Positions 1-8,070 of a DNA stretch of 64,000 bases are shown piece by piece. Source of the DNA: Methyloceanibacter caenitepidi (lineage in GTDB: Bacteria > Pseudomonadota > Alphaproteobacteria > Rhizobiales > Methyloligellaceae). The translations under genes were made by a program, and so were the position numbers. The stretch lies in the NCBI RefSeq assembly GCF_000828475.1, contig NZ_AP014648.1:124001-188000 (forward strand). Direction: 5' to 3'. The notes under the pieces were generated by a model. It searched no databases, was not told the DNA's origin, and worked only from the letters and a program-made list of their open reading frames with translations. Each line of letters opens with the position of its first letter. The first letter of the stretch is position 1.

Positions 1-819
1 ATCCTCGAACGGCGGCGGCTTTAGCATCGGCGGATTCCGGCGCAGGAAGCCTTTCCATAGGCCTTGTTCTTCGACTATCGCAGCGAAAACCTCGCTAAGG
101 CCAACGGGCATCTCGGTTGGAATGGCGGTCTCCCGGCGTTGGAGCGTGCCGTTGACGGCTTCGACAACTGTTGCCATGTCGAAGCGGAATGTCCGGGTCG
201 TGATCCAGACGTCGTGGAAATCCTTGACCCGACCATTCGCCTCTCCGAAGCGGATCATCGCCTCGAATTTCTCAGCAACAACGGTTTCGGGCGGGTACAT
301 CAGGATGTTTGCACGCGGCAGGTCCGGGAGTAGGCCGGGGAACTCACCTCGCTTTGGCGGCGGATAGACGTGGTCGCCAAAGCCGATGTCGATCTGCACC
401 CGAATGACCGCTCGATCCAATTCCCCGTTCAACTTTAGCCGCACGCCCTGGTATTTATCAGCTTCACGAACCGCCTCGACCGTCAGGGTGTCCGGGTCGA
501 AACTGATGCCATCGGCGGGGAGCTCGACCTTACAAATCTGGGCGAAGAGTTTGGCGATTGCGTCAGGGTCGGGATCGCCGTGACCAAGTAGATCAAGATC
601 GCCGGTTGGCCGGAATACATGCTCTGGCCAGGTGACAAACAGCATGGCACCCTTCAGCAGATAGCTATCGCCCGCTTCCGTCTGGCTCAGGCGGAAGAGA
701 AGTCGCTCTATCGCGTAGCGCGTCAAGATGCGCTGGTAGTCTTCGCCGTGCTCTTTGGCGCGAGCGAGTAGTCTTGCCCTGACGGACGCCCCCGGGTTCT
801 TGATGATCTTGACAGTCAT
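1..819 (-). CDS. AbiEii-type nucleotidyltransferase toxin (3' end outside window)
   Basis: Toxin half of an AbiE-type (type IV) toxin-antitoxin or abortive-infection pair. The 273 visible residues contain the family's nucleotidyltransferase motif: KGAML near residue 56 followed by TGDLDLLG near 72-79, with acidic residues D74 and D76 expected to bind metal. A later EKFEAMIRFG...RVKDFHD segment near 177-200 is also typical of AbiEii/AbiGii proteins. The ATG at 819 overlaps the antitoxin TGA as ATGA, so the two genes are translationally coupled. The reading frame is open to base 1, so the C-terminus lies outside the window. Known AbiE toxins transfer nucleotides and cause bacteriostasis; the target here is unknown. 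Confidence 0.85.
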   Translation of the reverse strand, partial: MTVKIIKNPGASVRARLLARAKEHGEDYQRILTRYAIERLLFRLSQTEAGDSYLLKGAMLFVTWPEHVFRPTGDLDLLGHGDPDPDAIAKLFAQICKVELPADGISFDPDTLTVEAVREADKYQGVRLKLNGELDRAVIRVQIDIGFGDHVYPPPKRGEFPGLLPDLPRANILMYPPETVVAEKFEAMIRFGEANGRVKDFHDVWITTRTFRFDMATVVEAVNGTLQRRETAIPTEMPVGLSEVFAAIVEEQGLWKGFLRRNPPMLKPPPFED

Positions 820-1430
820 TGCATGGCCTTGATCAACGGCTCCATCCGACGGGTTACACGGTCGATCGCGGCAAACGTCATGAGCTCGCTTGGAGTGGTC
901 TTCCTTTGCTGCAGTGCATCGCGAAGCGCTTCGATGGCCACATCTTCTCCGACGTGGCGGCGGTGCTTAAAGCAGTCTGCGACGGTCTTAGCCACACAAT
1001 AGATCGGCACATCGACTCCTTCGATGTGGACATGTTCGACGCCCGCCGACAGGGCCTGCCCTGTTGCACGGACAAATTCGAGGGGCAGGCCTTTCACATT
1101 AGGTGTGCGGGCCGCATGGGGAATGGTCATCCAGACGGCGTGTGGCAGCTGGGTGGTCAGATCATGCTGACGAAGAGCGCTAACTAGGCTGATGACTCCG
1201 TGCGGGACGAGACGGGCGGCTTCCGCCAGATTGTGCGCAATGTCTTCCCCCACACGCACCGGGTCTTGGTAAAGGCCGCGTCCGAGGCGGATCAGATCGC
1301 CGGCGTCGGTCAGGCGCTTCAGATAGACTAGGGGGATACCGGCGGCCTTGAAGTCCCGTGCGCGCACGATGCCACGAGCCCGGATCAGGCTAAGGGCTCT
1401 CTCGCGATAAGTGATATGACGACCGACCAT
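816..1430 (-). CDS. AbiEi-type antitoxin / transcriptional regulator
   Basis: Antitoxin partner of the downstream AbiEii gene, about 204 residues. The N-terminus (RERALSLIRARGIVRARDF) matches the winged-helix start of AbiEi antitoxins, followed by RLGRGLYQDP. The C-terminal half (YCVAKTVADCFKHR..., EALRDAL) is the usual AbiEi antitoxin domain. The frame is open 25 codons further upstream to 1505, but the family normally begins at the MVGRHITYRERAL methionine, so 1430 is preferred. In known systems AbiEi represses the operon by binding inverted repeats, and an imperfect palindrome lies just upstream at 1444-1469. The gene is divergent from the HTH-nuclease-like giant. Confidence 0.85.
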   Translation of the reverse strand: MVGRHITYRERALSLIRARGIVRARDFKAAGIPLVYLKRLTDAGDLIRLGRGLYQDPVRVGEDIAHNLAEAARLVPHGVISLVSALRQHDLTTQLPHAVWMTIPHAARTPNVKGLPLEFVRATGQALSAGVEHVHIEGVDVPIYCVAKTVADCFKHRRHVGEDVAIEALRDALQQRKTTPSELMTFAAIDRVTRRMEPLIKAMQ

Positions 1431-1443
1431 AATGTTATATATT

Positions 1444-1469
1444 GCATACAATACTTGATATTTGTATAC
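1444..1469. promoter_or_regulatory. Imperfect palindrome in divergent intergenic region, likely operator
   Basis: GCATACAA at 1444-1451 and TTGTATAC at 1462-1469 form an inverted repeat matching at 7 of 8 positions, with a 10-bp A+T-rich spacer. It lies in the AT-rich gap between the AbiEi start (1430) and the start of the divergent giant gene (1515). Either AbiEi or the XRE domain of the giant protein could bind it; AbiEi is known to bind inverted repeats in its own promoter. Function is inferred from position and symmetry only. Confidence 0.5.
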
Positions 1470-1514
1470 GAAAAGGAACACTTGGAAATTATTAACTGAG
1501 GTCATATATTTCCT

Positions 1515-4500
1515 ATGATCATGGCCCAGTCAAGTACCCCCACAGATCTCACCCCCAGACACGTACGGGCGGCCCGTGCCCTCCTCGCGTGGTCCCAACA
1601 GGATCTGGCGAAGGCGGCAGGTGTCGCCACTTCGACTGTCGCTGACTTCGAACGGGGTCATCGAACCCCCATTGCCAATAACGCCCAAGCCGTCCGGACA
1701 GCCCTCGAAGGTGCAGGAATCAAATTCTTAGCCGCCGGCGCTGTCATCGGTCCTGACTTTCCCATCATTACCGCGTCCGATCGGCCCGGGGTGCCGGTCC
1801 GATGGGTCAGCGCCGAAGACCTTTCAAAGTGGGCAGACCGCGTCGAGGGTGTCGTGAGTCTGCCAACGCTCCTCGCACACTTAATCCGAGCCACCCATGG
1901 CCCGGCGATCAAGCTTCGCTTTCCCTCCGACGAGGGTGTTCGGTATCGGGGCTGGGACGGGCTCACCTCGACCGAGGTCGGAAGCACCTACGTACCCGCG
2001 GGCGAAGCGGGTTGGGAGTTCAGCGCCCAACGCAAAGACGTCCCGGGGAAGGCCAGTAAAGACTACCGTAAGCGGACGGCGGAGCCAGCGCCGCTCGAAC
2101 CTGTCAGCGACGCCTACGTATTTGTCACCCTGCGCCACTGGCCAGGTAAAGACAAATGGGCCAAGGCACGCCAGGACGAAGGACCCTGGCGCGAGGTTCG
2201 CGCCATCGACGCCGACGATCTAGTCCACTGGATTGAGCAGACACCCGCCGTCGGCCTGTGGCTGGCAACTCGCCTTGGCAAGCGGCCGCCTGGAACGCGG
2301 GAATTGGAAGAGGTTTGGGAAGAATGGTCGCTCGCGACCCAGTGGCCCCTGACCGAAGACCTCGTCCTCAGCGACCGCGACCAGGACTCCGTGGAAGTGC
2401 TGCGTTGGCTCCGCGAGGAGCCATCCCTTCTATCGCTTAAGGCTACCACCACTGATGAGGTGGTAGCATTCTTCCACGCCACCTTAGGCGAGCTGCCCGA
2501 CGACCTGGCGATGGCCTATCGCGCACGCTGTCTTGTAGTAAACGCCGCCGCCGCCAGGGCGCTCGCAAACTCGCCCGCGCCGCTAATCCTGTTGCTGACA
2601 GATCCCGAACCCGGGCTTGCCCGCAGTCTTGTAGAGCGCGGTCACTATGTTCTTCAGGCGTACGATGAGCGACCGATCTCGCCCGGCGAGGTACGTACGC
2701 TAGCCAGACCGTCTCGTGAGGGAATCGCCAGCGCGCTAACCGCAGCCGGTATCGCTGAGCCCCGGGCCGACGCGCTCGCCCGCGACAGCGCCCGGAATCT
2801 AGCTGTCCTACGACGGCTGATCCCAGGGGCGCCTGGACGCCGCCCGAGTTGGGCGGAGAAGCCGCCGCCCCACGCTCTATTGGCGGCGCTTCTCGTGGGA
2901 GGTTGGGACGAAGACTCCGAAGGCGATCGGGCTGCGGTTTCGGAGATTGCCGACCAACCCTACGAGGCAGTCATTGCTACTCTTGCCCCCTACGTTGGGC
3001 AATTCGACAGCCCGCTGCAGAAGGTTGGCTCGACATGGCGCATCGCCTCTCCGGCCGACGCGTGGATTCTATTAGCGCAAAACCTAACGAGTACTGACAT
3101 TGCGCGTTTTGAAGCCGTGGCGCATGCCGTGTTGGGATCGGCAGACCCGCGCTTTGACATGGCCTCTGAGGACCGCTGGCTGGCGGATGTCCAAGGCGTT
3201 CATCGCGCCTACTCAGGCGCGCTGCGGCACGGGATCGGACAAGTACTCATTCTGCTTGCTCTCTGGGGCGATCGAGTCTCCACCGTTACGAACGCGGCTC
3301 GGCGGGCTGACGACATCGTAACCAAGCTACTACTGAATGCTGATCAGCAGCGTTGGTGGTCTCTTTCCAGAGACTTCCGGCTGCTGGCCGAGGCTTCGCC
3401 GAAGGCCTTTTTGAACGCCATCGAAGAGAGTCTCGACAAGAATGACCCACCCATCGGTGTTCTCTTCGGTCATGATGAGGGTGGAGTGTTCGGAACTGAA
3501 CACCTGTCCGACTTGATGTGGGCGTTGGAGTCACTGGCTTGGTCGCCGGACTTGATGCCCCGAGTGACCCGCATTTTGGCTCGCCTTGACGCAATCGACA
3601 CCAAGCCTCGGCACTATTCTAACGGGCCAGCCAATAGCTTGCGGGAAATTCACCTGCTCTGGATCCCGCAGACCTACGCGACTCTGAACCAGCGGCTTCA
3701 CGCCCTGGATCTAATACGAAAACAAGAGCCAAACTCCGCTTGGAAGTTGATGTTGGGCATCCTGCCGCAAGGGCACGACGCATCGACGCCGTCGCCAATG
3801 CCACTATGGCGCGACTTCACTGTTGATGAGATCGAAACCGTGACTTGGGGACTTATCGGACGTGGGGCCGCAAAGATCAGCGAACGCCTACTCGCCGACG
3901 TCGGCTTGTGTGCCGCACGCTGGTCACACTTACTCGATCGCTTTGGTGATCTGGCGCCTGGGCCCGAACAAGGTCTAGAGGCGCTCGAGGCTGCAGAGAC
4001 AGCGATCACCGACAAAGCTGATCGGGCAAGCCTCTGGGATAAGCTGCGCCGAGTACTCCACCATCACCGACAGTTTCCCCAGGCCGAATGGTCACTTCCA
4101 ATCGCCGTGTTAGATCAGCTGGAAGCTATTTATGAGCGCTTTACGCCCAACGACCCTCTGGAGCGAGTAACCTGGCTTTTCGAACAACGCCCCGCTTTGC
4201 CGAAGCCCTCCTCGGCGGGCTGGGAAGTTGAAGAGCGAGACGTCGATGCAGCGCGACAAGAAGCGGTGCAGGCGATCTACGCCGAAGGTGGCCTATCGGG
4301 CCTCCTCTCACTTGCCCGGCGAACCGATAACCCGGGCTATATTGGCAAGGCACTGTATGACAGCGGCATGGCGACGACCGATGTTGATATAGTGCTAGAG
4401 GCGGCCGCTAGGAGCGATGAGGCCCATGATCGAGACGTCGCCCGGGGCCTGATCGTCTCCGCTTTTCGCGATCGGAAGGAGCCGTGGGCATCGGCGCTGA

Positions 4501-5576
4501 TCGATAAGGCAAAGAAGGAGAACTGGGGCGACGCCGCTCTACTAACTATCCTTTGCGCACTCCCATATAAGCGCTGGACTTGGGATCAAGTCGCCAAAAT
4601 CGGGGGCGAAATCGAAACGACCTATTGGCGCCGAGTCCCCGTATTCTGGGTAAGCGACGAGAGCGAAGACATCGCCCACGCCATCCGCATGTTGATCAGC
4701 GTGGGCCGTGCCAGACATGCGCTTCCGCTTGCAGAACGCGGCAACGAGCAACTGCCCACTGACCTGCTGGTCACAGTGCTGCAAGAAGCTGCTCGTCAGC
4801 CCTTTGAAAGTGATGGTGACGGCAACGAGGCGACCATGTTCCAACACTATGTCTCGGAAATTCTTCAGCTTCTGGACGAACGCGACGATCTCGATCGAGC
4901 TACTCTAATTCAACTCGAGTGGGACTATCTCCGGCTCATTGAACACTCACGCCGGCCAGCGAAGGCTCTGTTGGCAGCACTTTCAGAACAGCCGTCGCTC
5001 TTCATTGAGATGCTGAGCGCAGTCTTCAAGCCCAGCGAGGAAAGTGGCGTCGTCGATCCCGAGCCCGAAAACCCCGAGCATGCGCGAGCGGTCGCCATGC
5101 AAGCATATCGGTTGCTGGACTTGTGGGATCGGGTTCCTGGGACGCGTGCGGACGGCACTATCGACGGTGAAGCGCTCAAGACGTGGATCAAAGACGCCCG
5201 AACCCTGGCAAAGGAGGTTGGTCGAGAAGACATCGCCGACAGCCGTATCGGACACGTACTGTCAGCCTCACCTCAGGGCTCCGATGGCTACTGGCCAGCT
5301 GAACCGGTACGGGAGGCGCTCGATTTCTTCCGCAGCAAACCGATGATCGATGGATTTCAGGTCGGAAAATACAACCGGCGCGGGGTCACCACCCGAAGTC
5401 CGCGCGACGGGGGCAACCTCGAACGTCAGGAAGCGACTAAGTACCGGAATTGGGCAAAGTCCATTGTCTGCGATCACCCCTATACCGCCAAGGCGCTTGA
5501 AGAGATGGCAGACGGGTATGATAGTGAGGCACTTCGGAACGATCAGGATGCTGAGCGCCTCGACTGGCGGTCTTAA
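1515..5576 (+). CDS. XRE helix-turn-helix / nuclease-like / STAND-like giant protein, candidate defence protein
   Basis: A 1353-residue protein with an unusual build. Residues about 14-70 are a clear XRE-type helix-turn-helix (WSQQDLAKAAGVATSTVADF...). Residues about 130-190 read like a PD-(D/E)XK nuclease core: GWDG near 147-149, then WEFS at 167-170, then basic residues K174 and K179. A middle region (300-450) has the position and beta-strand pattern of a STAND/AAA module, but no GxxxxGK(S/T) P-loop is present. The remaining ~900 residues are Trp- and Leu-rich and look helical, as in STAND sensor repeats. The start may be ATG 1515 or ATG 1521. It is divergent from the AbiE pair in an island with a type III restriction system. 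Defence is inferred; no characterised homologue is recognised with certainty. Confidence 0.7.
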   Translation: MIMAQSSTPTDLTPRHVRAARALLAWSQQDLAKAAGVATSTVADFERGHRTPIANNAQAVRTALEGAGIKFLAAGAVIGPDFPIITASDRPGVPVRWVSAEDLSKWADRVEGVVSLPTLLAHLIRATHGPAIKLRFPSDEGVRYRGWDGLTSTEVGSTYVPAGEAGWEFSAQRKDVPGKASKDYRKRTAEPAPLEPVSDAYVFVTLRHWPGKDKWAKARQDEGPWREVRAIDADDLVHWIEQTPAVGLWLATRLGKRPPGTRELEEVWEEWSLATQWPLTEDLVLSDRDQDSVEVLRWLREEPSLLSLKATTTDEVVAFFHATLGELPDDLAMAYRARCLVVNAAAARALANSPAPLILLLTDPEPGLARSLVERGHYVLQAYDERPISPGEVRTLARPSREGIASALTAAGIAEPRADALARDSARNLAVLRRLIPGAPGRRPSWAEKPPPHALLAALLVGGWDEDSEGDRAAVSEIADQPYEAVIATLAPYVGQFDSPLQKVGSTWRIASPADAWILLAQNLTSTDIARFEAVAHAVLGSADPRFDMASEDRWLADVQGVHRAYSGALRHGIGQVLILLALWGDRVSTVTNAARRADDIVTKLLLNADQQRWWSLSRDFRLLAEASPKAFLNAIEESLDKNDPPIGVLFGHDEGGVFGTEHLSDLMWALESLAWSPDLMPRVTRILARLDAIDTKPRHYSNGPANSLREIHLLWIPQTYATLNQRLHALDLIRKQEPNSAWKLMLGILPQGHDASTPSPMPLWRDFTVDEIETVTWGLIGRGAAKISERLLADVGLCAARWSHLLDRFGDLAPGPEQGLEALEAAETAITDKADRASLWDKLRRVLHHHRQFPQAEWSLPIAVLDQLEAIYERFTPNDPLERVTWLFEQRPALPKPSSAGWEVEERDVDAARQEAVQAIYAEGGLSGLLSLARRTDNPGYIGKALYDSGMATTDVDIVLEAAARSDEAHDRDVARGLIVSAFRDRKEPWASALIDKAKKENWGDAALLTILCALPYKRWTWDQVAKIGGEIETTYWRRVPVFWVSDESEDIAHAIRMLISVGRARHALPLAERGNEQLPTDLLVTVLQEAARQPFESDGDGNEATMFQHYVSEILQLLDERDDLDRATLIQLEWDYLRLIEHSRRPAKALLAALSEQPSLFIEMLSAVFKPSEESGVVDPEPENPEHARAVAMQAYRLLDLWDRVPGTRADGTIDGEALKTWIKDARTLAKEVGREDIADSRIGHVLSASPQGSDGYWPAEPVREALDFFRSKPMIDGFQVGKYNRRGVTTRSPRDGGNLERQEATKYRNWAKSIVCDHPYTAKALEEMADGYDSEALRNDQDAERLDWRS

Positions 5577-5695
5577 CGTCTAGTAGCGGGCAGGTGTACC
5601 GTTGTATTGGTCAGCGGCCTCGGTCTGCGCATGTCCGCTGTAAAATCAAATCCCTTCCGCTCCTCGCACGGCGCATTTTGCGCTGCCGGCAGCGG

Positions 5696-6868
5696 CTAGG
5701 ATGGGCCGACTTTGCCGTGCTGCGCAATTGCTGTAGCTAGGGCGAAATCAACCAACTTCACGGCCTCTTGCTGCATGCCTGGCAGCACGTGCGAATAGGT
5801 GTCGAGTGTAATGCCGACGGACGAATGGCCGAGCCGCTCGCTCACCACCTTCGGATGTACACCAGCTCTCAAGAGGTGAGTGGCGTGAGAATGGCGCAGA
5901 TCGTGAAACCGAAACGGCTTCATACCTGAGCGCCGAACGAACGCCGCGAAGGCCGTCGAAAAGGCGTCTGGCGCCCATGACCCGCCACCTGGCCGGGGAC
6001 AGACAAGACCGTTCTCCTCGTAAGCTGGGCCGAGCGCCAACCTCTCCTCGGCTTGAGCGGCACGGTGCGCGCGCAAAACCTCGACGGTCATTGCAGGAAG
6101 AGCGATTGATCGGCGACTCCGATGCGTCTTGGGCGCCTTGAACTTCAGTCCATCCTTCGTCTGTTCCAGGGACTGGACCACCGTCAGCGTTCCTGCCTCC
6201 AGGTCCATGTCGCTCCACCGCAGGCCAAGGATTTCCCCACGGCGAAGCCCGGTCGTCACCGCCAAGAACACAGGTGCGTAGAGACGATTCCCATCGAGGA
6301 GGCCGAGAAGCTTAGCCGTCTCCTCCTCATCGAGCGCACGCATCTCTTTGCGTTCAGCTCGTGGTGGCTCAACAGCGTCAACCGGGTTGCGCGCCAGCAG
6401 CTGCCACTTGACCGCCTGCGCGAGCGCCTTGTGAAGCACGCGGTGGAAATGCACGACGCTCTGCGCTGACAAACCGCCCTTGCCGTCCTTCCGCCCTCTG
6501 GCCAATGCATGGCTGTAGAAGGATTGGATGTGCAGAGGAGCCAGCTTGGGGAGCATGTACGTTCCGAGAGCCGGCCGTATGTGGCCGTCGATCATTTCCC
6601 GGTAGCGTTCGAAGGTTTTGGCGGAGACCTTGGGCTTCGCGTAGTCGGCGAGCCAACGGTCGAAAAACTCGCTGACGGTCATACGAGCGGGCTCGACATA
6701 TGCCCCGATGTTTAGCTCGTTGAGGAGGCGGGCAAGTTCGCGTTGGGCGTCGCGGCGTGTGCCTTTGATCGAATGCCACTTCTGACGCCGCTTGCCGGCG
6801 GCATCGCGACCAAGATCCAGCACGATGGCCCACGAGGACCCTCCGCGCTTCCGGATGTGTCCCCTCAT
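5696..6868 (-). CDS. int: Phage-type site-specific tyrosine recombinase (integrase)
   Basis: Catalyses integration and excision of the island at its tRNA attachment site. The 390 residues show an N-terminal arm-binding region (1-60), a core-binding SAM-like domain (about 62-165), and a catalytic domain with the full set of active-site residues: R209 in TGLRRGE, K247 in APKTHR, H322 and R325 in FHDLRHSH, H348 in LGHSS, and nucleophile Y358 in DTYSH. Length and motif spacing are normal, so it looks intact. The ATG at 6868 follows an AGGAGG ribosome-binding site. Upstream are repeated TGCAAAC motifs that also occur next to the att-like repeats at 14.1 and 39.5 kb. It converges with the giant HTH gene. 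Confidence 0.93.
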   Translation of the reverse strand: MRGHIRKRGGSSWAIVLDLGRDAAGKRRQKWHSIKGTRRDAQRELARLLNELNIGAYVEPARMTVSEFFDRWLADYAKPKVSAKTFERYREMIDGHIRPALGTYMLPKLAPLHIQSFYSHALARGRKDGKGGLSAQSVVHFHRVLHKALAQAVKWQLLARNPVDAVEPPRAERKEMRALDEEETAKLLGLLDGNRLYAPVFLAVTTGLRRGEILGLRWSDMDLEAGTLTVVQSLEQTKDGLKFKAPKTHRSRRSIALPAMTVEVLRAHRAAQAEERLALGPAYEENGLVCPRPGGGSWAPDAFSTAFAAFVRRSGMKPFRFHDLRHSHATHLLRAGVHPKVVSERLGHSSVGITLDTYSHVLPGMQQEAVKLVDFALATAIAQHGKVGPS

Positions 6869-6885
6869 TGCCTTGACCTCCTACA

Positions 6886-6930
6886 CGTTTGCAATCGGTT
6901 TGCAGCGATTACTAAGCATCTGTTTTGCAG
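6886..6930. repeat. Repeated TTTGCA(A/G) motifs upstream of int, candidate arm-type sites
   Basis: Three copies of a GTTTGCAA-like word lie at 6886-6895, 6897-6905 and 6922-6930 (read on the minus strand as TTGCAAACG, CTGCAAACC and CTGCAAAAC). The same TTGCAAACG word occurs as a pair 12 bp apart at 14107/14119 and again at 39471/39483, immediately inside the two tRNA-Ser-derived repeats. Tyrosine integrases bind short direct repeats on the attachment-site arms, so these are plausible arm-type sites or autoregulatory sites. This is an inference from shared sequence and position. Confidence 0.5.
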
Positions 6931-6952
6931 CGTCTTTCCAGCGGTGAACGGT

Positions 6953-7768
6953 TTACCTAACCGCTTTGCGGCGCCTGTGAGCACGCACACGGCACGTCGG
7001 CGAACAGACCTGCTTTTCCGGGCGCCCTAAGCCCGGCTTTACCGAAAACCAGGCGTCACATTCCGGACACGGGCGATGCTCGACACCGTTGGCGATCGAA
7101 GCTCCCCACTGCACCTCGAGAAATTGCGCCAAAGACGACGCCACAAACCTACTCTCAGGGGATCCCGTCTCGGCACTGACTTCGAGCTGAAACGCAAGGC
7201 TACCAACCAAGTCCGGATTGAAGGAATACTCCAGATAGCGCGCAATATCCTGGTCCTGGGATTTCAGCAGCTTCCAATCCGAGAGCCTCCCTCGGATGTG
7301 CGCGATCCATTCGTACCAAAAATACAGACTCTCGGCGCGAAAAGTCAGCCCATGCCCAGCCAGACCTTCGAGGTGCCACTTATCCACCGCGACAGCCCGA
7401 GATGTTTCGTCATAGGTCTGACCAAGACAGAAATCAGGCCTCAGAAACCCATATTGATTGGCGAGACTAATGATTCGGTCAGGGCTCGGTTCGGAACGCG
7501 CAAATTCCAAATAGAGCTCCGGCGCGTCTTTTGGTGCGCCCATGTTAGGTGCGCTTCCAACTGGGAACTGAGCGCTATCGGCGCATAGAAACCAGCCAGG
7601 CAGGTCTTGAAATAGCTCCGGCCTTTGGAAAAGGCGCGCGTCGTCGAGCAGTTCATCATCATCGATATTGGGACCTTTGTCCGGCGCACTCCAGACGCCT
7701 TCCAGATCCCGATAAAGCCAATGGAACCCGCCGTGAGGCACCATGCTCAAGTAACAGAGTCGCTGCAT
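6953..7768 (-). CDS. Island protein of unknown function with C-terminal zinc-finger-like motif
   Basis: No named family is recognised with confidence. The last 45 residues contain CPEC...VCSPTC, a C-x2-C-x17-C-x3-C arrangement followed by a basic tail (RVRAHRRRK), which should bind zinc and perhaps nucleic acid. It resembles the C-terminal finger of CGNR-type proteins. The rest is acidic to neutral and rich in aromatic residues (e.g. LYFWYEWIAHIRG). Start choice is uncertain: ATG 7768 is given, ATG 7744 and upstream starts to 7834 are possible, and none has a strong ribosome-binding site. It is divergent from the AlpA-like gene, so the two may share a control region. Confidence 0.6.
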   Translation of the reverse strand: MQRLCYLSMVPHGGFHWLYRDLEGVWSAPDKGPNIDDDELLDDARLFQRPELFQDLPGWFLCADSAQFPVGSAPNMGAPKDAPELYLEFARSEPSPDRIISLANQYGFLRPDFCLGQTYDETSRAVAVDKWHLEGLAGHGLTFRAESLYFWYEWIAHIRGRLSDWKLLKSQDQDIARYLEYSFNPDLVGSLAFQLEVSAETGSPESRFVASSLAQFLEVQWGASIANGVEHRPCPECDAWFSVKPGLGRPEKQVCSPTCRVRAHRRRKAVR

Positions 7769-7851
7769 AGAATGTGGAACGCATATGGAATGTTGACGCG
7801 TTACAAACGTACTCCCATGCTCCATCACCGTCAACCACGGAGGAGCACGAC

Positions 7852-8070
7852 ATGAAAGCGATTACAAACAGACAAACACTGACCATCGTCGAAGCCGGAG
7901 AGGCCTTAGGCATTGGTCGCTCGGCGGCTTATGAAGCCGCCCGATCTGGCGAACTGCCTACGATCAGGATCGGGCATCGCTTGCTAGTCCCAGTCTTGGC
8001 ATTGGAGAGCCTCCTTCGCAGCTGTTTGTCTCCCAGAGGCGCGCTGCACGACCAGGACCCGCAAAATTGA
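7852..8070 (+). CDS. AlpA-like excisionase / helix-turn-helix DNA-binding protein
   Basis: A 72-residue protein of the AlpA/excisionase (MerR-like winged helix) group. TIVEAGEALGIGRSAAYEAA forms the helix-turn-helix and GELPTIRIGHRLLVPVLALE the wing that is diagnostic for this group. The start at ATG 7852 is supported by GGAGGAG at 7840-7846. Its TGA overlaps the TTG start of the following ATPase gene as TTGA, so the two are coupled. Such proteins direct integrase toward excision or activate element genes. The role here is inferred from family and from neighbouring integrase. Confidence 0.75.
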   Translation: MKAITNRQTLTIVEAGEALGIGRSAAYEAARSGELPTIRIGHRLLVPVLALESLLRSCLSPRGALHDQDPQN

